Source: Dyadobacter sp. (GTDB taxonomy: Bacteria; Bacteroidota; Bacteroidia; Cytophagales; Spirosomataceae). From it: a stretch of 64,000 bases of DNA. Every line of letters begins with the position of its first letter. The stretch's first letter is position 1. The notes under the pieces were generated by a model that worked only from the letters and a program-made list of their open reading frames with translations, did no database searches and was not told where the DNA came from. The position numbers were made by a program, and so were the translations under genes. The stretch covers positions 248,001 through 312,000 of the forward strand of contig NZ_JAGIAS010000001.1 of assembly GCF_017744695.1 (NCBI RefSeq), written 5' to 3'. Shown here in pieces: positions 24,337-33,833 of the stretch.

Positions 24337-25884
24337 TTAATACCCCGGATTCTGTTTGAGATTGTTGTTAACCGCGATTTGCGGGCTTGGGATCGCATAA
24401 ACCAGCGTTTTCGGGTCCGGATCCGCAGGTTTGATTTGTCCCGCCAGCAGGAACTTGCCGAATCGGATCAGGTCCTGTCTTCTCCATCCTTCCCAATACA
24501 ATTCTCTTCCACGCTCGTCCAGAAGATTGTCCAGCGTAAGAGCCGTCAGGTTAGCTGCGCCGCGGTTGGTACGGATCGAATTGACGACTCCCAGAGCGTC
24601 CGCCGCCGCGCCGGGCGTGCCCCCGCGCAGAATGGCCTCTGCCTTCATAAGCAACACATCCGAATACCGGTACACTACCCAGTCGTTGTTCCGCTGTCCT
24701 TTTGAAGCGTAGTCGAACGGATACTTGATCACCCTTATCCCAGCTGTTTCCAAAGTGGCGCCGCTTGTCCGGATTGTAATATCCCTGGTGAAAACCAACG
24801 GCTGAGTAGCAGGGTTTCTCGCATTGAGCGGCTTGTTGGTTACCCAGCTGTACTGCTGGCCTTCCAGAAAACCTACGTTCTGGATCTTGTAGTTTTTGGT
24901 GCGGTTGGAAGTGGTATCCGCCGGATAATTGTAGTAAATCCCCCTTCTTTCGTCGCCTGCCGCAAACTTATCATAGAAGTTGGACAGCGTTGCCCAGCCA
25001 TTCCATCCACCCGGGGTCATGTTATAGTGCGACACCGTCCAGTAAGCCCGGTCCACGCCACCGCCACGTACACCTTCTTCATTATATAATGTGAAAATAT
25101 TCTCGGTCGATTTCACATTGTTATCAGGCGCAAAATTGTCAAAATACTTACCCGGAGCGGAGATCTTATAGTCGGTGATCTCGTTAGCCAGGGAAATAAC
25201 TTTGCTCATATCAGCCGCATCGAACTTGGGACTTTGTCTGTTCAAAAACGCGCCCTTGTTCAAATACACTTTCATCAGCAATACCCTCGCCGCATTTTTG
25301 TTAGCCACATAGGCCGGCCCTGTGGAAGGCAGGTCTTTCATGATGGCATTCATTTCCGAGATGATGAAATCGATCGTTTCCTGCGACGTCAGCGTTTTGG
25401 GCAACTCACGGAAATCCTCAAGGCTTTCGCGGTAAGGCACAACACCCCACAAATCCATCACATCGAACATCGCCAAGGCGCGGATAAACCTTGCCTCCGC
25501 CGCCTGCTGAGCCGATGGAGCATAGCGCAGTACGTTGGAAGACTGATAGATGGCCGTCAGCAAACCGCCGAATGTGTTGCTCATATACGAGTTATCCGCA
25601 TTCCAGGTATGCAGGTGAATAGCCCGGTGCGTACCGTTATCATCCCAGTCGCCCCCACGTGTGGGTGCGACTGCGGCGTCTGTCGAGAGCTCTTGCAAGC
25701 ACCAGCGGTTATCCTGCTGATAGGGCCCGTTCAGCGAAGAATAGGCGCTGATCAATAGTTCGGCGGGATTGATATTCCCGGTGGTACCCTTTTCCAATGC
25801 GCTGCCCAGTTTCTCGTCCAGGTCGGTGCAGGAAAGCAGCATGGTGCAACTGAGAATTGCCGCACAATATGATTTGAGTTTCAT
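24337..25884 (-). CDS. SusD/RagB family outer membrane lipoprotein
   Basis: A 515-residue SusD-like protein with lipoprotein signal (SCTMLLSC, Cys19) and the family's helical repeats (AEARFIRALAMFDVMDLWG, ARVLLMKVYLNKG) and C-terminal region (YRYSDVLLMKAEAILRGG, LLDERGRELYWEGWRRQDLIRFG), ending SPQIAVNNNLKQNPGY. Paired with the SusC at 25906, 21 bp upstream. No glycan-degrading or binding gene follows on this strand, so this is a transporter pair without its own enzymes. Specificity cannot be deduced. Confidence 0.95.
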   Translation of the reverse strand: MKLKSYCAAILSCTMLLSCTDLDEKLGSALEKGTTGNINPAELLISAYSSLNGPYQQDNRWCLQELSTDAAVAPTRGGDWDDNGTHRAIHLHTWNADNSYMSNTFGGLLTAIYQSSNVLRYAPSAQQAAEARFIRALAMFDVMDLWGVVPYRESLEDFRELPKTLTSQETIDFIISEMNAIMKDLPSTGPAYVANKNAARVLLMKVYLNKGAFLNRQSPKFDAADMSKVISLANEITDYKISAPGKYFDNFAPDNNVKSTENIFTLYNEEGVRGGGVDRAYWTVSHYNMTPGGWNGWATLSNFYDKFAAGDERRGIYYNYPADTTSNRTKNYKIQNVGFLEGQQYSWVTNKPLNARNPATQPLVFTRDITIRTSGATLETAGIRVIKYPFDYASKGQRNNDWVVYRYSDVLLMKAEAILRGGTPGAAADALGVVNSIRTNRGAANLTALTLDNLLDERGRELYWEGWRRQDLIRFGKFLLAGQIKPADPDPKTLVYAIPSPQIAVNNNLKQNPGY

Positions 25885-25905
25885 AGATTCTTTGTTTTTG
25901 ATGAA

Positions 25906-28900
25906 TTACAACGAAAAGTTTACGCCCAGCAGGAAAGTCCTTGCCGAAGGGTACGGGATGTATTCGATCCCAAGGGATGGAATGCCTCCGCTTGAACCGT
26001 CCGTGTTCACCTCAGGATCGAAACCTTTGTACCCTGTGAGTACAAAAAGGTTCTGGCCTGTCAACGAGATGTTCAGGTTCTTGAAAGCCTTCCCGATGTT
26101 GCCAACCCGGTAGCTCAGGGTGACGTTTGACATTTTCATGTAATCGCCTTTTTCAAGGTATCGGGTGGAAGGCGCCGCCGAATTGGAGGTGGCTTCCTTG
26201 ATATCCTTGTTGAAGAAATCTTTCGCGATGTTCTTGGTAGATAGGTTATTGATACCCAGTACAGTTGCAAAAGTGTTATTGAAAAGGTAGTGCCCAAATG
26301 CTCCGTTCATATTGACGATGGCCGAGAATTTCTTGTAAGTCACGTCCGTAGAGAAACCCAGGAGGTATTTCGGGTTAGGGCTATGTACGTAGAACTTGTT
26401 CTGAGCGGGGTCCACGGAAGTGCCCACCTGGCCATCCGCGCCTTCGTACATACTGGTTCCGGTCGTAGGGTCGAGGCCTGCATACTTGGCCAGGTACCAA
26501 ACGTTCAGCGGTTGGCCGCTTACCATTCTTTGTCCCAAAACGCCCGAGAAGCCCTGACCTCTCAATGCGGCCGTTTCGTAAAACCCTGGCAAGCCCGAAA
26601 CGCTGTTTTTCAGGTAGGTAGCATTGGCCGAAATATTCCAAGTCCAGTCTTTGTTTTCCAGCACAGTACCGGTCAGCGCAAGTTCGACACCCTTGTTCAC
26701 TACCTCTCCATCCAGGTTCACCCAGATTTTTCCGCTCGGCGCAGGTTGTGCCAGCGTTCTCTCAAACAAACCGTCGGTCGTCTTTTTGTTGAAGACATCG
26801 ATCGAACCTACGATTCTCGATTGGAACAAGCCAAAGTCGATACCCCCGTTGAAAGTTTCGGAAGTCTCCCATTTCAGGTCGGGGTTCCCGAAGTTGGCCT
26901 GGCTGATGCTTTGGGTACCAAATACATACCGGTCACGCGACGCACCCGAGTCAAACTCGCGGTTACCCGTTTTACCCCAGCCCAAACGCAGTTTCAGGTT
27001 GTTTACCGTGCTATTCCCTTTCAGGAAAGGTTCGTTCGAAATATTCCATGCGAGTGCTACCGCAGGGAAATTGGCATACTTGTTGTTTTCCCCGAATTTG
27101 GTAGAACCATCCCTTCTGACCGTTCCGGTGAACAGGTATTTATCGAGGTAATTCAATCCTACGCGTACAAACACCGACTGCAACTGGTTTGTCGGGGATT
27201 TGAAGGAATTAGCCCCGCGGTTGCTCGCCACCGAATAGTTCAGATAGTCGTAGAAATCCAGGCCCACATACGTGAAGCCGCTACCGCTCACGGAGTTCCA
27301 GCTGTTCGCATAGTCAAGAAACTCATAACCCGCTACCGCATTCAGGTTCAGCGAAGGGCTGATGTCCTTGTTATAGCTCAGCGTCTGGGTCAGCTGCTGA
27401 TTGGTTTCCGAATTGTTTCCGATGAAAGCAAAACCATTTCTGATTTGTGCAGGGTCCACCATTCCGGCAATATACCGGCCCTTCCTGTTACCGGTCTGGC
27501 GGGTAATGCTATACACGAGCTTGTATTCCAGGTCATTGGTAATCTTGTAGGAAGGAGCAATGCTCGCCACCGTAGTATTGACGATCGCGATGTCCTTATA
27601 CGCTCTCAGCGACGTCAGCGGGTTGATCGTCGTCGGGCTCACGTACGTGAGCGAGTCCGCGTTGACGCGCAACGGGCGGGTCGGGTTCCAGGTCAGCGCT
27701 TGCGAAATCACGTTACCGGTAAAGCCTACGCCCACGTCGATCGGGGCGAGGTTCTCGTTTGTCTGGGTAAACAGTACATTAAAATCAAGCCCTAACTTCT
27801 TGCTTTCCAGGAACCTGAAACTACTGTTAATGCTCGCCGTGTATTTTTTCAGTCTCGACGTTTCGATGATACCTTTCTGATCCATATAACCGGCCGAAAC
27901 GCGGTATTTACCGTTATCGGTACCGCCCGTGATCGCCATCGAATAATTCTGCACCGGAGCAACACGGGTAATTTCATCGAATGCATTCACATTTCCGCCA
28001 AAATCAGCCCCTTTCAGGTCGTTGGGCGCATAGTATTGAACTGCTTCCCGGAATTCGTCGGCATTCAGCACTTCCGGTTTTCTCAGCAGGCTGGAAACAC
28101 CGGTCGAAGCATTGATACTCACCGTGGGGGCACCGGAAGCACCTCTTTTGGTAGTGATGATCACCACCCCGTTGGCACCACGGGAACCATAAATAGCCGT
28201 TGCCGAAGCATCTTTCAAAATGTCCATGCTGGCAATATCATTCGGGTTGAGGTATGCCAACGGGTTACCACCGTCAGAACCGAAACCACCACTTCCGCCG
28301 GGACGCGCCGAGCTGCCCGAAAGCGGAATACCATCCAATACAAACAGCGGGTTGTTACCGGCACGGATCGAGGAGTTCCCCCGGATACGGACTGTGGTCG
28401 CACCACCCGGCTGCCCGGTATTATTGATCACCATCACCCCGGGTGTCCGGCCCTGAATCAGCTGGTCCGGAGCCGTGATCACCCCTTTGTTAAAATCCTT
28501 GGGTTGCAGCGAAACGACCGAGCCTGTCACATCTTTCTTCTTGACAGCCCCATAACCGATCACCACGACCTCTTCGAGCGCTTTTACATCATCGGCCAGC
28601 ACCACATCGATGGTCGTTTGGCTGCCGACAGTCACTTCCTTCGTAGTGAAGCCGATAAAGCTGAATGCCAACGTAGATGCCGGTGGTGCGGAAATGGCGT
28701 AGCCGCCTTCCATATCGGTGGAAGTACCCTTGCTCGTCCCTTTAATGGTAATGGATACCCCTGGCAATGCATTGCCCTTGCTGTCGGTCACTTTCCCTTT
28801 CAGCGATATATCCTGGGCATGTGCATATCCCAGAAAAAACGTACAAAACAGAATGAACGCGCCCAAACCTTTCATGCCAAAGGACATCCGTCCTTTCGCG

Positions 28901-28944
28901 CTTCTTTCACCAGGGCGAAAAAGACGCAGAGAAAAATTCATCAT
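25906..28944 (-). CDS. SusC/RagA TonB-dependent transporter without STN domain
   Basis: A 1012-residue SusC-type transporter. A long basic N-terminus leads to the signal peptide (GMKGLGAFILFCTFFLGYAHAQ), then the CarboxypepD_reg domain (LKGKVTDSKGNALPGVSITIKG), the plug (EEVVVIGYGAVKKKDVTGSVVSL and LKDASATAIYGSRGANGV) and the barrel, with aromatic end (LGVNFSL). Unlike the other two SusC proteins here it lacks an STN domain and has no sigma/FecR pair next to it, so it is not under cell-surface signalling of that type. Start: ATG at 28944, ATG at 28941 also in frame. Partner SusD follows. Confidence 0.95.
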   Translation of the reverse strand: MMNFSLRLFRPGERSAKGRMSFGMKGLGAFILFCTFFLGYAHAQDISLKGKVTDSKGNALPGVSITIKGTSKGTSTDMEGGYAISAPPASTLAFSFIGFTTKEVTVGSQTTIDVVLADDVKALEEVVVIGYGAVKKKDVTGSVVSLQPKDFNKGVITAPDQLIQGRTPGVMVINNTGQPGGATTVRIRGNSSIRAGNNPLFVLDGIPLSGSSARPGGSGGFGSDGGNPLAYLNPNDIASMDILKDASATAIYGSRGANGVVIITTKRGASGAPTVSINASTGVSSLLRKPEVLNADEFREAVQYYAPNDLKGADFGGNVNAFDEITRVAPVQNYSMAITGGTDNGKYRVSAGYMDQKGIIETSRLKKYTASINSSFRFLESKKLGLDFNVLFTQTNENLAPIDVGVGFTGNVISQALTWNPTRPLRVNADSLTYVSPTTINPLTSLRAYKDIAIVNTTVASIAPSYKITNDLEYKLVYSITRQTGNRKGRYIAGMVDPAQIRNGFAFIGNNSETNQQLTQTLSYNKDISPSLNLNAVAGYEFLDYANSWNSVSGSGFTYVGLDFYDYLNYSVASNRGANSFKSPTNQLQSVFVRVGLNYLDKYLFTGTVRRDGSTKFGENNKYANFPAVALAWNISNEPFLKGNSTVNNLKLRLGWGKTGNREFDSGASRDRYVFGTQSISQANFGNPDLKWETSETFNGGIDFGLFQSRIVGSIDVFNKKTTDGLFERTLAQPAPSGKIWVNLDGEVVNKGVELALTGTVLENKDWTWNISANATYLKNSVSGLPGFYETAALRGQGFSGVLGQRMVSGQPLNVWYLAKYAGLDPTTGTSMYEGADGQVGTSVDPAQNKFYVHSPNPKYLLGFSTDVTYKKFSAIVNMNGAFGHYLFNNTFATVLGINNLSTKNIAKDFFNKDIKEATSNSAAPSTRYLEKGDYMKMSNVTLSYRVGNIGKAFKNLNISLTGQNLFVLTGYKGFDPEVNTDGSSGGIPSLGIEYIPYPSARTFLLGVNFSL

Positions 28945-29456
28945 AGATAAACTAGTTAGTGTTTGAAGAAAAAGTACAATGAAATCAAGGCCTTAGACGG
29001 CCCTCAGGTAGCAGCATACATAGGATTTTTAAGTTTTGGTTTTAGTTAGGCATTGGGTAACATCCTACCATTCCCACGCGGGGGGTTGCGTGCGGGAGGC
29101 AGGCCGGAAACTAGGCAAAATGCGGAATGGCGTATGTAATCAAGCAAAAACGGCACCCCGCCGCGGCGAAGGAAAAGGTAAAATCTATGTCGATATTAAT
29201 AGTATTATTTGAATAACTAATGAAATTTACCAAATTAACCGCTGGTAAATTAATATAAATAGATCTGATAATGCAAAAAGAAAAAGTGAAATATTGGCGC
29301 TGAAAGTGACATTTTCAAACTAAGCCTATTTTGTCAAAATATTGTACAATATTGACATTAGAGAAGTGCAATAAACGGTAACATCTTTCTCCTCCTCTTC
29401 CGGAAATTGAGTGTTTACCGCATAACCGGACCATCCGGTAAGTGCCGGCAGTTATA
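28945..29456. promoter_or_regulatory. 512-bp intergenic region with 16-bp palindrome upstream of susC
   Basis: No gene is supported here. The right part (29180-29360) is AT-rich; the left part near 29080 has a short GC-rich imperfect stem. At 29338-29353 lies a perfect palindrome, AATATTGTACAATATT, and AATATTG also occurs near 29290, so a protein-binding site or promoter element for the minus-strand susCD genes is likely. No firm -7/-33 promoter match could be assigned. Confidence 0.45.
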
Positions 29457-30710
29457 CTAGGATCCCAAGAATTCGGAAAAGGTCAGCCTCGCCACTACTT
29501 TCCCGGCAACCGCTTCAATCGCAAAACCGATATTGAGCAGCGCCGCAATATCCCTTACCAAAATCAGGCCAAGCCCCTCATTATCCCGCCCCAACCGGGC
29601 AGGATACTGCCCGGGTTTGCCCTGCCCGTCAGTTTGTAGAATTCCATCCGGCGCGACGCCGCCGACCGGATTTTCAATATAGAGGTGTAACCGGTCGCCG
29701 GCTATCGCACTGGATATTTGTATTTCCCCATCCCGGGTATTTTTGATTGCGTTGTCCAGCAGATTATGCAGGATAACACCTAAAAGATTGGCGTTGCAGT
29801 TTACCGTCAGGTTCTCGTTCAGGGAAATCTGTAGTGTATTGCCGCCAGCAATTACGATCGGTTCAAACAAGCCGGCTTTTTCCCGCACCAAAGCCGCCAG
29901 GTTTAGGTGTGCCAAATGCAAGGCTCCCCGGTGAATCTGATTTCTGGCAAATTCCAGGAGGTTTTGCATCAACATAGCCATGTCGTCCAGGCCGCGTTCT
30001 ACTTGCTGGTTGTATTCGGATGCTTGCTCGTACTGTTTATTATCAATGAACTTGCCGGTGTGCTTCGTGGCCGTGATCATAAATTGAAGCGGGGCGTGTA
30101 CGTCATGCGCGATCGACGCAACCACACGGGTGAGGAGGTATACCTGATGGTCCAGTTCCTCCTGCGATTCTCCCAAAAAGGAAAGCGCTTCTTCCAAATC
30201 CGCCGTTCGCTCCGAAACGAGCGCTTCCAGGACATGCTTCTGCCGCTCGGCATCCATCACACGGTCTCTCTCCCTTTTCAACGCCTCTTCCTGCCGCTCC
30301 CGCTCGGTTTCAAGCAGGAAAATAATGGGGACCATAATCAGTCCCAGCAAAAGGCCCCGCAAAGAAAGGCGAATGGTGATAATCCAGAGCGGAAGCTCAC
30401 GCATGGATTTGAGCGGGTAGTCCTCAAACAAGCGGAACGACGCCAGGAAAAACAAATTGGAAATCACTGCGCAGAACAGGAGCGCCACCGCTATTTTCTG
30501 CCATTTGACTAATTTGAACTTGTAATAGGTCTGGTAGCTGGATAGCCAGGTGGCCATGCACATGAGCCAGATCACGATTTCCGATCCTACCAGGCTTACA
30601 AGATTGGCGCCCTGGCCTTCGGCAAGTCGAACAGGCACGATCGACAAGGTCACCACGGTCGCCATCACGGCGCCGAGTTGCAGATTATATTTTTTCATTT
30701 GGGACTTCAT
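29457..30710 (-). CDS. Sensor histidine kinase with four membrane helices
   Basis: A 417-residue histidine kinase starting at ATG 30710 (ATG 30698 also in frame; upstream frame to 30821 is unlikely). Four hydrophobic segments lie in the first 140 residues. A coiled-coil-like helix (ERERQEEALKRERDRVMDAERQKH) leads to the H-box SIAHDVHAPLQF near residue 200. The N-box is LLDNAIKN; the G2 motif is LGLILVRDI. The usual G1 motif DxGxG is not found: the equivalent place reads YIENPVGGVAPDG, so nucleotide binding may be altered. No response regulator gene is adjacent. It is followed on the same strand by the susCD pair after 512 bp and precedes nothing obvious, so its target is open. Confidence 0.85.
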   Translation of the reverse strand: MKSQMKKYNLQLGAVMATVVTLSIVPVRLAEGQGANLVSLVGSEIVIWLMCMATWLSSYQTYYKFKLVKWQKIAVALLFCAVISNLFFLASFRLFEDYPLKSMRELPLWIITIRLSLRGLLLGLIMVPIIFLLETERERQEEALKRERDRVMDAERQKHVLEALVSERTADLEEALSFLGESQEELDHQVYLLTRVVASIAHDVHAPLQFMITATKHTGKFIDNKQYEQASEYNQQVERGLDDMAMLMQNLLEFARNQIHRGALHLAHLNLAALVREKAGLFEPIVIAGGNTLQISLNENLTVNCNANLLGVILHNLLDNAIKNTRDGEIQISSAIAGDRLHLYIENPVGGVAPDGILQTDGQGKPGQYPARLGRDNEGLGLILVRDIAALLNIGFAIEAVAGKVVARLTFSEFLGS

Positions 30711-30817
30711 ACCAACAATAGTGCACGCAATATAGCTGGTACTTGTCCGAACCCCGGCAGCGAATCGGGCTTGTTGCGGAAAATTCAAAGAAGCATTTGC
30801 CTTCGGGCCAATTGCTG

Positions 30818-33229
30818 TCAATTCGTTTTCAGTGACTTAACGGGATTAGCCGCCGCTGCCTTAAAACCCTGAAAACTAATCGTCACAATGGCCACACACA
30901 ACCCCGCCGCCCCGGCCATTACGAACACCCACCCGCTGATCGGCACATGGTATGCGAAATCTTCCAGCCAGCTTTTCATGGCCAGATAAGCAACCGGCGA
31001 CGCAATTAAAACGGACAGGAATACCAGTTTCAAAAAGTCTCCGGAAAGCATGGTTACTATATTCAAAACCGTCGCGCCAAGCACTTTCCGAATACCGATT
31101 TCCTTCCTGCGCTGTTCCGCCGCAAAAATGGTCAGCCCGAACAACCCCAGGCAGGCGATTACGATCGCCACACCCGTGAACCAGTAAACGATCCGGCCGG
31201 TTTTCTGCTCGTTCTTGTACATTTTATTATACGTGTCGTCGAGGAACGCATATTCGAAAGGCCGGTTTTTATTGAACTGATTATAAATTTTCCCAACGGA
31301 TGCCAGGGTATTCGGAATGTCCACATTGCGGGCCAGCTTGATGTACAGGTAGTCATGAAAAATGCTGTCATCAGCGATCTCCAATCCCATCGGGGCAATC
31401 TTCTGAGTGAGTGAATTGAAGTGGAAATCTTTGATAATACCCAACAAATCCCTGTGAGTTTCCGCACCCAAATCCAATGTCTGGTTGTAATTCTCTGTTT
31501 GTATCCCCAATTCCTTCGCAGCAGTTTCATTCAGCACAACACCAATTCCTTTGTTTTCACCCGACCGCCTCCTCGGGCCCGCAACCCATTTGATCTGCAT
31601 TGTTTCCACAAAATGTTCGTCGACGCGGAAATAATTCACACCTACCGTTTTATCACTATTCACCCTTTTCAGATCCCATTTATTGCCGAAAGGATAATAC
31701 ATCAGCAAAGCAGATGAAGTGACCGATTCAACACCAGAGAGGTCCTCCACGCTCTGCCGGATTTCCCGGTAGTGTTTATTCAACCCGTCTTCATGATCCA
31801 GAAATACGGTCACAATCCTGTCCCTGTTAATACCCAGATTTTTGGTCTGGAAAAGCTGCATTTGTTTGGTAATCAAAATAGAACCAATAATGAGCGCAAT
31901 GGAAACCGCGAATTGAAAAACGGTAAACACTTTGCGTGCACGCGCCGCGCCTCCCATCGTACCGTAGGCGCCCCTGAAAATCTGCCCCGGTGCCAAACGC
32001 GAAAGAAGAAGGGCAGGATAGCCGCCCGAGAGAAGTATACTGGAAATGTAAAAGCCGATCAGCGAAAGCAGGAACCATGGATTTTTCAAAAAGGAAGCGT
32101 CCACAGGCAATTCGAGCGACCTGTAAAGGTAATCTTTTAAGCCCCAAAACAGCCCTACCGCTAATACAAATGCGATAGTCACATAAATGACCGATTCGAG
32201 ATAAAACTGCAAAATCAACGCAATGCGTTGCCCTCCAACCACTTTCCGAACCGACACCTCCCCTGCCCTGCTGGAAGACGAAGCCGTAGTGAGGTTCACA
32301 TAATTGCACAAAGCCAGCGACAGGATCAGCAACCCAATGAACGAAAACACCATGGCCTTTTGCTTCGCAGATTTGTCGTCCCTTTCAAAATGCATATCAA
32401 AAAGCGGGAAAAGGTCGTAGCTGTCTTTGACATCTGCTATTTTGGAAGAAGGAGAAAGTAGTGAAGGGATTTTCCGGTTGACCGACTCCTTCGAAGCATT
32501 AGGGCGCAGCAAAAGATAGGTGTGGTAGGACCCGACGGCACCTACGATGCGGATTTGCTCTTTCAGCTTGCTCTTTTCCGTGTACCCCTCCATCTCTTTC
32601 ACCTCACGGGCCCGGAAAGAGATGAGGTCGCTCAGAAAATCAAACTTGATCGTGGAATTATGAGGCAGATCCTTCAAAACACCGACGATCTCGTAAACCT
32701 GCGTTTTGTCGTAAGTGATCGTTTTTCCAATGGGCTCCTGGTCACCGAAGTATTTGGCAGCCATGCTCTCCGTCAACAGAACGGTGTTAGGCTTAGTCAA
32801 AGCCGTTTTTTTATCTCCTTTAACAAATTCGAAAGAGAACATTTCCAGAAAATTGTTGTCAGCCGCCACAAAGCCCGCTTCATAGTATTTATGCTTGATA
32901 TCACTCTGGACGAGCCGGCTATAAATACTTTGGTCCGTTATCCTTCCAAACTGTTCCACTTCGGCACATTGGTTCTTCAATACCTGTCCAAAATTGTACG
33001 AAAGCCAGGGCATGGAGTAGGACTTTTCACCATCGTTATGACTGAATTCCACTTTGACAATCCGGTCGCCATGGGCGTGGAAACGGTCGTGACTATACTC
33101 ATTGGCGACGTAGGCCGCAACCAGCAAAGTGGCCGTAAGCCCGATCGCCAACCCGCCAATGTTCACGAAACTGATCACATAATGCCTTTGAATGTGGCGA
33201 AAAGCTACTTTTAGGTAGTGAGAAAGCAT
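30818..33229 (-). CDS. FtsX/MacB-type ABC transporter permease
   Basis: An 803-residue permease with the Bacteroidota layout: first transmembrane helix near residues 20-40 (SFVNIGGLAIGLTATLLVAAYV), a periplasmic MacB_PCD domain (about 60-270), then three helices forming an FtsX domain around 285-420, a second periplasmic domain (about 440-660), and a final FtsX domain (680-790) with the conserved RRKEIGIRKVLGATV. Such orphan permeases usually lack an adjacent ATPase gene and are thought to work in envelope stress or peptide export; none is seen nearby. It is divergent from the ArsR gene. Product class is firm, substrate unknown. Confidence 0.92.
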   Translation of the reverse strand: MLSHYLKVAFRHIQRHYVISFVNIGGLAIGLTATLLVAAYVANEYSHDRFHAHGDRIVKVEFSHNDGEKSYSMPWLSYNFGQVLKNQCAEVEQFGRITDQSIYSRLVQSDIKHKYYEAGFVAADNNFLEMFSFEFVKGDKKTALTKPNTVLLTESMAAKYFGDQEPIGKTITYDKTQVYEIVGVLKDLPHNSTIKFDFLSDLISFRAREVKEMEGYTEKSKLKEQIRIVGAVGSYHTYLLLRPNASKESVNRKIPSLLSPSSKIADVKDSYDLFPLFDMHFERDDKSAKQKAMVFSFIGLLILSLALCNYVNLTTASSSSRAGEVSVRKVVGGQRIALILQFYLESVIYVTIAFVLAVGLFWGLKDYLYRSLELPVDASFLKNPWFLLSLIGFYISSILLSGGYPALLLSRLAPGQIFRGAYGTMGGAARARKVFTVFQFAVSIALIIGSILITKQMQLFQTKNLGINRDRIVTVFLDHEDGLNKHYREIRQSVEDLSGVESVTSSALLMYYPFGNKWDLKRVNSDKTVGVNYFRVDEHFVETMQIKWVAGPRRRSGENKGIGVVLNETAAKELGIQTENYNQTLDLGAETHRDLLGIIKDFHFNSLTQKIAPMGLEIADDSIFHDYLYIKLARNVDIPNTLASVGKIYNQFNKNRPFEYAFLDDTYNKMYKNEQKTGRIVYWFTGVAIVIACLGLFGLTIFAAEQRRKEIGIRKVLGATVLNIVTMLSGDFLKLVFLSVLIASPVAYLAMKSWLEDFAYHVPISGWVFVMAGAAGLCVAIVTISFQGFKAAAANPVKSLKTN

Positions 33230-33415
33230 GGCTAATGCGGTTTTGGGTTCGGTAAGGAAGAGGCTTGGCCCCTCAAGATATGATCTCTACCTCAAATTCC
33301 CATCGCCTGATAACTCATTTTCATACTGCTCAGGCCCCACACCGATTTGCCGTCTTAGCGAACCGATCGACATGCTCGCCCCCCCTCGCAGGCAAGTATA
33401 TTGGATAAAATCACA

Positions 33416-33437
33416 TATATTTGAATATTCTAATATA
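33416..33437. promoter_or_regulatory. 22-bp palindrome, probable ArsR operator
   Basis: TATATTTGAAT (33416-33426) is mirrored by ATTCTAATATA (33427-33437), with a single mismatch of 11 and the centre in GAATATTC. It lies ten bases before the ArsR start codon, where an autoregulatory site is expected. ArsR-family operators are often AT-rich palindromes of this size. Inference from position and symmetry. Confidence 0.6.
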
Positions 33438-33446
33438 ACAAAACCA

Positions 33447-33788
33447 ATGAACAGCCCGCTACATCTTTACAAAGCTGAGTTTTTCAAGGCGCTGGGGCAT
33501 TCTGTCCGACTTGCCATACTCGACGCACTCAGGGAAGGCCCGCTTTCTGTAACCGAATTACAGGCTGTTATACAAGCCGACCAATCGATCCTTTCGCAGC
33601 ATCTGGCCAAGTTGCGCGTGATGAAGTTTGTAAGCAGCCGCCGGGAAAAAACCACCATTTACTACGATGTTCCCGACCGGGAGGTATACCAGTTCCTCGA
33701 CCTGGCCAAAAATATCTACGTGCGCCAGTTGCAGCAATCGCAGGAAATGCTGAAAGAACTTGCTCCCTCGGAGGAATTACCGGAGTGA
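33447..33788 (+). CDS. ArsR family transcriptional regulator
   Basis: A 113-residue winged-helix repressor. The start at ATG 33447 gives the canonical ArsR opening (FFKALGHSVRLAILDALREG), helix-turn-helix region (LSVTELQAVIQADQSILSQHLAKLRVMKFVSSRREKTTIYYDV) and a C-terminal helix. It contains no cysteine, so the thiol-based metal sensing of classical ArsR/CadC proteins is not possible here; ligand, if any, is different. A palindrome lies just before the gene. It is divergent from the ABC permease (217 bp) and 45 bp before phnA, so either could be a target. Confidence 0.92.
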   Translation: MNSPLHLYKAEFFKALGHSVRLAILDALREGPLSVTELQAVIQADQSILSQHLAKLRVMKFVSSRREKTTIYYDVPDREVYQFLDLAKNIYVRQLQQSQEMLKELAPSEELPE

Positions 33789-33833
33789 TCTGCGGGAATG
33801 CGGCCTATTGAGGAAAATAATTTTGACCATCAT

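Noticed and set aside
26290-27795. 501-codon open frame on the plus strand
   Set aside because: Lies fully antisense within the SusC gene; low-complexity, Arg-rich translation with no domain. High GC makes such antisense frames common here.
28036-28950. 304-codon open frame on the plus strand
   Set aside because: Antisense to the SusC plug region; translation is Thr/Arg-rich with no recognisable domain.
31416-31530. Possible ATPase partner for the ABC permease
   Set aside because: Frames in this area are antisense or shifted readings of the permease; no Walker motifs are present nearby.
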